64,000 bases of DNA. Origin: Candidatus Anammoxibacter sp. (GTDB lineage Bacteria > Planctomycetota > Brocadiia > Brocadiales > Anammoxibacteraceae). The stretch's first letter is position 1, and each line of letters starts with the position of its first letter. The position numbers and the translations under genes were made by a program. Below, piece by piece: positions 1 through 6,862 of the stretch. The stretch lies in NCBI GenBank assembly GCA_021777105.1, contig JAIQZQ010000031.1, positions 1 through 64,000 on the forward strand, written 5' to 3'. Below the pieces are notes generated by a model. The model saw only the letters and a list, made by a program, of their open reading frames with translations, made no database searches and was not told the DNA's origin.

Positions 1-117
1 CTACGCTCAAGCCTTCTTGAATTTCTCATAGGCAGCGCTTTAGACCATCCCCTTAAGAAATTCATAGGAAAGAATGCATCCCCTGATATGATGCCGGAAT
101 GGAAATTAACTGGTTAA
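1..117 (+). CDS. C-terminal end of an unidentified gene (cut by window edge)
   Basis: Frame 1 is open from the first base to a TAA at 115-117 and encodes 38 residues ending in MMPEWKLTG. The composition (hydrophobic and charged residues mixed, no low complexity) looks like a genuine protein tail. I do not recognise the family and the start lies outside the window. It is followed by about 220 bp of AT-rich DNA before the AAA+ gene. It could be a chance open frame, since only 38 codons are visible. Confidence 0.4.
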   Translation, partial: LRSSLLEFLIGSALDHPLKKFIGKNASPDMMPEWKLTG

Positions 118-339
118 TGGAACTCATCGCTCACTAGTTATTTTAATAACGGGATTATTAGATTTAAAACAATTAAATAAAATGATTAAACAAGAATCAT
201 ACATTCCGCAGGTTCCGATTGGTTAGTTAACAATTAACAAAAATGCGGTTTAATAAAAATGAAAATTTGATATACTGTTTTGCTTAAATTTTATACACAT
301 TTACATTGTTTTTAACTGAAAACATTTTGGAGCAATCCT

Positions 340-1308
340 TTGGCAACAGCGGAACAAATTAAATCATTAATACACTCTCATTTCAGCGAGCAACCTGAAC
401 GGTTTTATACTTTGGCTTTGCAGGTTGCCGCGTATGAAGCTAAACAGGGGCATGCGGCGTTAGCCCACGACATCCGTGAAATTATAGATATTGAAAAGAA
501 AAAATCAACGCCATGCATCATACCTTTTTCACAGGATTTAAACGGGCTTGTTTTAACGGAGGCTTCTAAAGTCTACATGTCTTCACTTGTTATTCCCGAT
601 GCGCTAAAAGAGAGGATTCAACTGGTTGTTCATGAATATAGGCAGCAGGAAAAGCTAAGATCACACGGTCTTTCACACAGACGAAAACTGCTGTTAATCG
701 GCCCTCCCGGAACAGGCAAAACCATGACGGCGCGAGTACTTTCCAGAGAGTTGAATTTGCCGTTGAACACTATTCAGGTAGACCGCCTGGTCACTAAATT
801 TATGGGTGAAACGAGCGCTAAATTAAGACAAATATTTGATTTTATGCATCAGATGCACGGCATATATTTGTTTGATGAATTTGACGCCATAGGCGGTGAA
901 CGCTCAATGGATAATGACGTTGGGGAGATGCGCCGGGTTTTAAACGCTTTTCTGCAATTTATTGAGCAAGACACATCAGGCAGCATCATTATAGCGGCTA
1001 CCAATAATCCAAAATTATTGGATCATGCTCTTTTTCGCCGGTTTGATGATGTGCTTTACTATGAACCTCCTGAGAAAAAAGAGCGCAAACAATTGATTGC
1101 AAATGTCCTTGGCGTATTTAAAGATAGCAAATTTATATGGAAAGCCGTTCTTTCCGATAGTGAGGGGTTGAGCCACTCTGAGATTGATCTGGCTTGCAGG
1201 GACGCTATAAAATCAACTATTCTTTCCGATATATCAAAAGTTAGCGCAACTCTATTACGCAAAACAATAAAAAACAGGCTGGAAGTTCGCAAAGGACTTC
1301 GAGGTTAA
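340..1308 (+). CDS. AAA+ ATPase, IetA-like
   Basis: A 322-residue cytosolic AAA+ ATPase. Walker A is GPPGTGKT (121-128), Walker B is FDEFD (178-182), sensor Asn residues sit near 222-223 and arginine-finger candidates near R233-R234. The start is a TTG with a GGAG ribosome site about 8 nt upstream; no ATG fits. An N-terminal helical region of about 110 residues precedes the ATPase core. The gene is followed after 5 bp by a fragment matching the N-terminus of the subtilase that normally pairs with this ATPase. In known ietAS loci (plasmid incompatibility and phage defence) the ATPase restrains or directs the protease. Here the partner is truncated, so the ATPase is probably an orphan. Family assignment is by motif and partner, not by search. 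Confidence 0.8.
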   Translation: MATAEQIKSLIHSHFSEQPERFYTLALQVAAYEAKQGHAALAHDIREIIDIEKKKSTPCIIPFSQDLNGLVLTEASKVYMSSLVIPDALKERIQLVVHEYRQQEKLRSHGLSHRRKLLLIGPPGTGKTMTARVLSRELNLPLNTIQVDRLVTKFMGETSAKLRQIFDFMHQMHGIYLFDEFDAIGGERSMDNDVGEMRRVLNAFLQFIEQDTSGSIIIAATNNPKLLDHALFRRFDDVLYYEPPEKKERKQLIANVLGVFKDSKFIWKAVLSDSEGLSHSEIDLACRDAIKSTILSDISKVSATLLRKTIKNRLEVRKGLRG

Positions 1309-1313
1309 ACTTA

Positions 1314-1589
1314 ATGCAAAAAAACAATTTGCCGCATATAGTTCTTAAAGCGCCTCCCGATGAATTGAAGTTTACAACCGTCAACCGAGGAGGGTCTGAA
1401 AACCGCATGCCAAATCGTGGGCGTAAAACCCATGCTGAATTTTTAAAAAAGTTGCTTGAGCTGGCATGGCTGGAATCTGAAAATGAACATGTTGTTTCGC
1501 ATGCAAGCCGCGATGGTATTTATATTGAGTTTAAAGGTTCGCCTGGATATGAGCTTGCAACAAAGAGTTTGGAAGATTTGGCGTTTTAA
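1314..1589 (+). pseudogene. truncated S8 subtilase partner (IetS-like N-terminus only)
   Basis: 91 residues starting with ATG 5 bp after the ATPase gene. The sequence LPHIVLKAPPDELKF, the middle stretch ENEHVVSHASRDGIYIEF and the ending TKSLEDL resemble, from memory, the N-terminal pre-domain of S8 peptidases encoded next to IetA-type ATPases. The full protein would continue for several hundred residues with Asp/His/Ser catalytic motifs; none is present before the stop at 1587-1589 or in the 33 bp up to the next gene. I read it as a 3'-deleted remnant. The alternative, an independent small protein kept for its own role, cannot be excluded. Confidence 0.65.
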
Positions 1590-1622
1590 GTTATAACTAT
1601 ACCAGAAAACTGACTTATTTGT

Positions 1623-2747
1623 CTAAATTGTTTGCGCCAGCGAAAGCGCGTCAGTTGGTTTTGCCGCAATCTTACATCCATATTCTTTGTCATACGCTAG
1701 AGATTTGGATTCGAGCAAATGTTTTAAGCTTTTTTCAGTAAAAAACATATCACAATACGGAATAGCAGCTTTGGCATGTTCAAAATCGGGGAAATCATTT
1801 TCCTTATATAACCTTTTTTTATCCCAACGGATTCCTGCATGAATACCTGCGTTAACTTTTAATGTTGGCAAAAAGCCATTGTCTTTTTTTTGTTCAAATA
1901 AATGAGAAATTAAATTTTTAAACATATTTACGTGTTTACTGGCATCTGTGTCTTTTACATTAAACACGTTTCCTGTTTCTTTTTGATAAAAATAAATCAA
2001 TGAGTTTTGTATTAATGGGGAAACGGCATCAATTGTCCCTGCTATTTCGATTCGGAAAACGGTTTTAAAAGAATCAAGTTCTGAGATATTATTTGCGCAG
2101 TCTTTATTGATTGTATCTGAAATGTTTGGTCTATTTGGCATTTGACGAAGTTTATTTATTCCAATTTGTCTTAACATATCAGAAAATGATTGTTGCCATA
2201 TGAGATCAAAATATGATTTTTGAATAGCTAATTCTTCCTCTCTTGAAAATGCGGTTTCCGATGGAATGCAATCCCCATATATTAAAGCAGGTTTAGTCCA
2301 GACCATTAAGTCAGAAGGAAATACAGTATTTTTAGATTTTGTATTCTTTCTTAAAAAATACAAAATTTCCAACATTACACGGTCAATTTCCGAAATTAAA
2401 ACAACTCCTTTGGAGAACGAATCAATAAGTTCTATTGAAGCGTTTAGCTTTTTTTCATCCTTTTGTTTAAGAATTTCATCAAATATTATATCAGAAATGG
2501 GGCAAATAGCCCTTTTGGATTCAATTAAAAGTTTCAAAAGTTCATATAAATCAATGATGTTTGCGTCTTTTTCAACTCCCATTTTTACATTGCGAAAACA
2601 GACCCAATATTTAGTGTCAAGATATATTTTTGTCTTATCTTTTATTGATTTGCCAAGTTCTATTTTTTTAGTCTTTCCATAATCATCCATTGATATATTC
2701 GGTAGTTGCTTATGGTAATCAAAAGTATTATTAAATTTCATATTCAA
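1623..2747 (-). CDS. PIN-domain-like protein
   Basis: 374 residues. Near residue 40 a KIYLDTKYWV stretch resembles the first PIN strand and its catalytic Asp. A C-terminal stretch AIPYCDMFFTEK resembles the late acidic strand seen in PIN-like proteins that annotate targets as IPYCD. Between them lies a helical, Lys/Glu-rich body of about 250 residues, so it is much longer than a VapC toxin (about 130). It is transcribed towards the truncated subtilase gene and lies among antitoxin leftovers, so a defence or abortive-infection RNase role is plausible but inferred. Start ATG at 2747; MNMKF also offers an ATG two codons later. Confidence 0.6.
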   Translation of the reverse strand: MNMKFNNTFDYHKQLPNISMDDYGKTKKIELGKSIKDKTKIYLDTKYWVCFRNVKMGVEKDANIIDLYELLKLLIESKRAICPISDIIFDEILKQKDEKKLNASIELIDSFSKGVVLISEIDRVMLEILYFLRKNTKSKNTVFPSDLMVWTKPALIYGDCIPSETAFSREEELAIQKSYFDLIWQQSFSDMLRQIGINKLRQMPNRPNISDTINKDCANNISELDSFKTVFRIEIAGTIDAVSPLIQNSLIYFYQKETGNVFNVKDTDASKHVNMFKNLISHLFEQKKDNGFLPTLKVNAGIHAGIRWDKKRLYKENDFPDFEHAKAAIPYCDMFFTEKSLKHLLESKSLAYDKEYGCKIAAKPTDALSLAQTI

Positions 2748-2834
2748 AGTTTAACCTATCTGATCATATTATCTTTATTTAGTTTTAAATCTATTTCTCC
2801 CGGCAACGGAGAATTCCTAAAAAACCAACCAAGT

Positions 2835-2940
2835 CTAGTTTCTTTTTCTTAATCTGTTTATAATCAATCGAGGCCCTTCTTTTAAAGCACGATCAACCTG
2901 TTCTTTAAATTTGTTTTGTTGTCTAAATTTACGAATTCAT
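2835..2940 (-). pseudogene. decayed Phd/YefM-type antitoxin fragment
   Basis: On the minus strand an AGGAG site and ATG (2938-2940) open a frame that stops after three codons. A one-base shift then gives the readable run KFKEQVDRALKEGPRLIINR, which matches the conserved N-terminal block of Phd/YefM antitoxins (F-x-E-V-V-x-R-A-L-x-E-G-P-x-I-I). The fragment ends at a TAG, 2835-2837, without the C-terminal toxin-binding part. No toxin is visible beside it. This is a hand reading of about 25 residues. Confidence 0.4.
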
Positions 2941-3261
2941 AACATTTCTCCTAATAACAATTTGACTGTCTGGATTATACACTGTCAATTTAAATAAACA
3001 ATCAAATTTGCAAGATAATAAAAATAAAAATACCCGCCCCCTAAATTCGCCTTGTTTATAAAGAGATGAACCTTTAAAAGGAAGGTCAAAGTCAACCTCT
3101 ACCCGCGCAGGTAATGATGTTTTTAACATCTTATTTGAATTTGTGTTAAGAGGCATCAAAAAAAGATTAAGTTTTTTATTTCAAAAATAGCCCTAAGTTG
3201 ATATTTTATAAATTATTGTAATTCTTAAAAAGCAAATATTTAAATTAAACGAAAGCCGTTC
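2941..3261. other. AT-rich spacer, no supported gene
   Basis: A 76-codon minus-strand frame (2929-3159) is present but has no ribosome site, runs into the decayed antitoxin and shows no family signature. The rest is AT-rich and probably holds the promoter for the Phd-family gene at 3262. Confidence 0.5.
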
Positions 3262-3489
3262 ATGACACATCAAATCAGTTTGCAGGAAGCGAAAACAAAA
3301 CTTCCTGAATTACTTGAAGAGTCTATTAATGGAGATGAAGTTGTCATTGTTAAAGACAATGAGCCGTTGGTGAGCATAATTACACATAAAAAGCGTTTTA
3401 AGCGTAAGATAGGTTCCGCTCGTGGTGAAGTCACAATTAAGGAAAGATTTAAAAACATCCCGGAAGATTTTAAGGAGTATGTTCCATAA
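3262..3489 (+). CDS. Phd/YefM-family antitoxin, orphan
   Basis: 75 residues with the family pattern: SLQEAKTKLPELLEES, then GDEVVIVKDNEPLVSI forming the strand block, and a short acidic tail (FKNIPEDFKEYVP) of the type that wraps a VapC/Doc/RelE toxin. The length is normal. The toxin gene that should begin within a few bases of the stop is missing; 3490-3618 has no open frame resembling one. The protein would act as a DNA-binding autorepressor. It is probably a leftover antitoxin or a solitary one that neutralises toxins elsewhere. Confidence 0.8.
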   Translation: MTHQISLQEAKTKLPELLEESINGDEVVIVKDNEPLVSIITHKKRFKRKIGSARGEVTIKERFKNIPEDFKEYVP

Positions 3490-3618
3490 GATATTATTGG
3501 AGACCTGTTAGTTTTTGTGGTTTGTGAATGGTGAAATCAATAAAATCTATAAACAAGTAAGGGCGCAGGCATATAGACTGTGTTGTTTGCGTCCAACAAG
3601 ACAGAAAACCTGAACCAC

Positions 3619-3948
3619 ATGAAAAAGAATATAGATTATACTGAAAGTTGCGGTAATGTGTTTGAAGATCTTGGCCTTGAAAATGCCGAGGAGCTATACG
3701 CAAAAAGCCAACTTACAGTACAAATATTAAAAATCATTAAAAAACGAAAACTTACACAGACTGAAGTCGCAAAAATTCTTAACACCAATCAAAGTCAGTT
3801 GTCACTATTAAATAGCGGTGAATGCCTGGAACGCTTTACTTTTGACCGCCTTATAAGCTGGCTGACAAAACTAGACCAAAATGTCACTATGACAATTAAA
3901 AATAAACCCCTTCGCCAGAAAAACGCGGCGATCAATGTTGCCTGTTAA
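3619..3948 (+). CDS. XRE-family HTH regulator (HigA-like antitoxin), orphan
   Basis: 109 residues from the ATG at 3619; an in-frame ATG at 3580 adds 13 residues unlike the family. The helix-turn-helix is visible as LTQTEVAKILNTNQSQLSLL, followed by a C-terminal DRLISWLTKLDQNVTMTI block typical of XRE antitoxins that pair with Gp49-type HigB toxins. Such toxins normally lie directly upstream; the 130 bp upstream carry no recognisable toxin. It probably represses its own promoter. It lies 26 bp before the sirtuin gene and might share a transcript with it. Confidence 0.75.
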   Translation: MKKNIDYTESCGNVFEDLGLENAEELYAKSQLTVQILKIIKKRKLTQTEVAKILNTNQSQLSLLNSGECLERFTFDRLISWLTKLDQNVTMTIKNKPLRQKNAAINVAC

Positions 3949-3974
3949 TACAATATTAAAACCGGAGATTTAAA

Positions 3975-4733
3975 TTGACGATATCGCAAATTGCCGAAAA
4001 AATTGCCGAAGGCGGCAAAAATATAGTTTTTACAGGAGCCGGCATCTCCACGGAGAGCGGCATACCTGACTACCGAAGCAAGGGCGGGCTTTGGGATAGG
4101 TTCAAGCCCGTCTATTTTGATGAGTTTATGGCGTCAAAAGACGCTCGAATAGAGTACTGGAAACGCAAAGCGGAGTTGTACCCGGATCTTGTGGCGGCGC
4201 AACCTAACAGCGCGCATAAAGCCTTAGTTGATTTAAACGATGCGGGAATGCTGGAAGCTGTCATTACGCAAAACATTGACGGGTTGCATCAAAAAGCGGG
4301 ATTGCCGGATGAAAAGGTGATTGAACTGCACGGCAATACATGCCGCGTTCGTTGTATGAGTTGCAATAAAACGTCTTCGATACACGACGCGCAAAAGAGG
4401 ATTGAAAGCGGCGATTTGGCGCCGGAGTGCGGTTGCGGAGGTTATTTAAAGCCGGACACTATATCTTTCGGGCAATCCATGCCGGTTGAAGAGACTAAAA
4501 AGGCGATAAATTTATCAATGAATTGCGACTTCTTCATGGTTGTGGGCTCAACCCTTCTTGTTCAGCCCGCCGCAAGTCTGCCTGACTACGCAAAGCGAAA
4601 CAAGGCTTTCCTGGCAATTGTCAACCTTTCGGAAACACCGTATGATCAGGAGTGCGACGCGTTGATTTGCGGCAAAGCTGGGGAAATAGTTCCTCAGATA
4701 GTGAGCGAGGCGAGACGGATTGTTGCAGGGTAA
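3975..4733 (+). CDS. cobB: NAD-dependent protein deacylase (Sir2 family)
   Basis: 252 residues, the usual length for a bacterial sirtuin. NAD-binding GAGIS (21-25) and GIPDYR follow the N-terminal strand, QNIDGLH is at 99-105, and the catalytic His is H119 in HGN. A zinc site is made of C127-x2-C130 and C152-x-C154; the second pair is one residue tighter than the usual C-x2-C. It removes acetyl or other acyl groups from lysines, releasing nicotinamide and O-acyl-ADP-ribose. The start is TTG with a CCGGAG site 8-12 nt upstream. A half copy of an inverted-repeat element begins 8 bp after its stop. Confidence 0.92.
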   Translation: MTISQIAEKIAEGGKNIVFTGAGISTESGIPDYRSKGGLWDRFKPVYFDEFMASKDARIEYWKRKAELYPDLVAAQPNSAHKALVDLNDAGMLEAVITQNIDGLHQKAGLPDEKVIELHGNTCRVRCMSCNKTSSIHDAQKRIESGDLAPECGCGGYLKPDTISFGQSMPVEETKKAINLSMNCDFFMVVGSTLLVQPAASLPDYAKRNKAFLAIVNLSETPYDQECDALICGKAGEIVPQIVSEARRIVAG

Positions 4734-4741
4734 TCAGGATG

Positions 4742-4806
4742 AGTGACTAAAGTGTCTAAAGTTAAAAGTGAACTAAAGTTTAGGTAAAAATTTTCAATTT
4801 TTGAAT
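4742..4806 (+). repeat. family A inverted-repeat element, half copy
   Basis: Begins AGTGACTAAAGTG, continues with a GTGAACTAAAG sub-repeat and ends near TTTTCAATTTTTGAA. It matches one arm of the complete elements at 10750-10932, 50890-51089 and 60778-60961 and lacks the other arm. It starts 8 bp after the sirtuin stop codon. Confidence 0.8.
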
Positions 4807-4850
4807 TCCACCTCGCGGCCAAACTGGGGCATGGTAACCAGAAGTACGCA

Positions 4851-5723
4851 TCATTTATTATAAAAAGCGTCGCGGTTGTCTCTGGCCGCGGCAAAATAAT
4901 CTTCAAGCTTGTTCCAGTCTTTCATTTTCAACGCATCTTTAACGCCTGAAAGCTCTTTGATCATCAAGTCGATTGACGCGGAGATATTGGCCTCGTTTTG
5001 TCCGCAAATGTCAGCCCACATTTTAGGGTCGCTTGAGGCTATTCTGGTGCAATCTTTCAGGCCGCCGCCGCTAAATTTCCATTGATCCGGTTGCACAATA
5101 TTTGTCAGGGCATATGCGGCCAACTGGGGAAGGTGGCTTGTTATGGACAAAATTTCGTCATGCTTTTCAGGCGGCATAACTATTACATTGGCGCCCAACC
5201 GAGTCCAAAACTCGTTAAGTTTAGCCAAAGCCGTGTCATCGCATGAACCCGATGGCGTAAGAACACAAATCGAGCCTTCGTAAAGAGATGGGTCGGCGTA
5301 TTCCGGTCCTTTTTTCTCGGACCCGGCTATGGGATGACCGCCTATAAAATTGATATGAACATTATTATTCGCGGAAAGGCCCGCGTACATCTCATTGAAT
5401 TCACGCATTATGGCCGTCTTTGTGCTGCCGGCGTCGGTCAGGATAGCGCCGTCTTTTAGATGTGGAATTGCCTCTTTTATCTTGCCCGGTATCATAGACA
5501 CCGGGGTTCCGATAATAACGATATCCGCGCCGGTAACGCCTTCTTCCACGCTTAACGTTCCGAAATCAATAGTCCCGCGCCTAAGCGCGGTGTCAATTGT
5601 CGTCTGGTTGCGGCCAATGCCGACTACGCGTTTAACTGTGCCGTTTTCTTTTACGCCTATTCCAATAGAAGCCCCTATGAGACCGGTTCCTATTATTGCG
5701 CAAGTGTCAAAAATATTATTCAC
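4851..5723 (-). CDS. tyrA: prephenate (or arogenate) dehydrogenase
   Basis: 290 residues, the length of a monofunctional TyrA without a chorismate mutase domain. The NAD(P) Rossmann motif IIGTGLIGASIG lies at residues 9-20. Other family blocks are VIIGTPV, LTDAGSTK, GGHPIAGSEKKGPEYA, with the catalytic-region His in GGHP, and SITSHLPQLAAYAL. It oxidatively decarboxylates prephenate to 4-hydroxyphenylpyruvate for tyrosine synthesis. The start is GTG. It is the last gene of a minus-strand group with the YbhN-like gene (32 bp upstream) and uvrA. There is no ACT domain, so feedback control by tyrosine is not evident from sequence. Confidence 0.92.
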   Translation of the reverse strand: MNNIFDTCAIIGTGLIGASIGIGVKENGTVKRVVGIGRNQTTIDTALRRGTIDFGTLSVEEGVTGADIVIIGTPVSMIPGKIKEAIPHLKDGAILTDAGSTKTAIMREFNEMYAGLSANNNVHINFIGGHPIAGSEKKGPEYADPSLYEGSICVLTPSGSCDDTALAKLNEFWTRLGANVIVMPPEKHDEILSITSHLPQLAAYALTNIVQPDQWKFSGGGLKDCTRIASSDPKMWADICGQNEANISASIDLMIKELSGVKDALKMKDWNKLEDYFAAARDNRDAFYNK

Positions 5724-5755
5724 TTTGATATTGTGGTTTTATTTGTGGTTTATAT

Positions 5756-6856
5756 TTAGCTCTTTGTATCTTCAAACTTTGAAAGGTCTTTAAAAGCAAT
5801 GCCCTCTTTCCATAAAAACAGAAGGCCGACCAGCACTGTGGGTATAATGCTTACAGTCCATAATGTTATAGCGTAGCTCTGGGATAACGCCAAATCTATG
5901 CTGAAAATAGCCAATGTTTTTTGAACCGCCAGATGAAAAACGCCGATATATCCCGGAGCTTGCGGCAAGGCCACGGCAAAAGCTATGCATACGGTTACCA
6001 GGCACGCCCCGTTAAACGGCAGGCCGATGTCAAACGCAAAACCAAGAATGTAGACCTGCAAGGCTATCGACACCCATAGGACGACTGTCAGAAAAAGTAT
6101 CCATGCTACGTGTTTGGCATTGCCTAATATCTCAAGGCCCGAAAGAAAAGACGCCAGGAACTCTTCAAGTTTATCAGCAATCGTTCTGGGAAAAATCGCG
6201 AATATTTTATGCAATACATTGCTTATCCTGGCCGGGTATGCCACCAAAAGCGCAAGCGCCGTAATAGCTCCTACGCCAAAAGCAATAAATATGCCGACCC
6301 ATCTCTTTAATGATTCTATAAATGATGTTTTATCTTTATGCTCGCCGTTGTCATGCCAATCTTCCGCAGGCTGTTCAACTGCGGTATTTACGATCTGATG
6401 CTCAATCGTTTTATCCTGACCTGGCGTGGGAATTACCATCAATATCACAATTGTAAACACAACTAAACCTAAGAGATCGAAGATCCTTTCAAGGAACACT
6501 GTGGCCAATGATGACGTTATTTTTATGTTCTCTTTTTTTGCGAGCATAACGGGCTTTATTAACTCTCCCGCCCTTGCCGGCAACACGCTGTTTGCAAAAA
6601 AACCAATCATAGTCGCTGAAAACACATTCATAAGCGGTATTTTCTTAAGAGGCATCATCAGGCTTTGCCACCTTAGAGCGCGCACAACGTAACTTGCCAT
6701 TAAGATAACAATGGTCACAATTATATAAAAAACATTGGCTTGCTTAAGCGACTCGGCCAACACGCCCCACTCAATATGCCGCGCAAAAAGCCATGAGCAA
6801 ACAACGCTTATGATTATGCCTACAACTATTATTACTGTATGTTTGTCAATTTTCAT
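5756..6856 (-). CDS. YbhN/UPF0104-family multi-spanning membrane protein (flippase-like)
   Basis: 366 residues with about eight hydrophobic segments, for example 9-24, 43-58, 130-146, 190-210 and 250-275. Family signatures include the RALRWQ and FFANSVLPARAGE blocks and a late ALPQAPGYIGVFH motif. The family resembles the membrane part of lysylphosphatidylglycerol synthase and AglD; members are thought to act on lipids or lipid-linked sugars in the inner membrane, but the substrate here is unknown. A hydrophilic loop of about 35 residues (near 147-182) is longer than usual. It lies 6 bp after uvrA and 32 bp before tyrA, so it is probably cotranscribed with both. Confidence 0.85.
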   Translation of the reverse strand: MKIDKHTVIIVVGIIISVVCSWLFARHIEWGVLAESLKQANVFYIIVTIVILMASYVVRALRWQSLMMPLKKIPLMNVFSATMIGFFANSVLPARAGELIKPVMLAKKENIKITSSLATVFLERIFDLLGLVVFTIVILMVIPTPGQDKTIEHQIVNTAVEQPAEDWHDNGEHKDKTSFIESLKRWVGIFIAFGVGAITALALLVAYPARISNVLHKIFAIFPRTIADKLEEFLASFLSGLEILGNAKHVAWILFLTVVLWVSIALQVYILGFAFDIGLPFNGACLVTVCIAFAVALPQAPGYIGVFHLAVQKTLAIFSIDLALSQSYAITLWTVSIIPTVLVGLLFLWKEGIAFKDLSKFEDTKS

Positions 6857-6862
6857 TTTCGT

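Noticed and set aside
2929..3159. 76-codon minus-strand frame
   Set aside because: No ribosome site, no family, ends in the decayed antitoxin fragment; not enough to call a gene.
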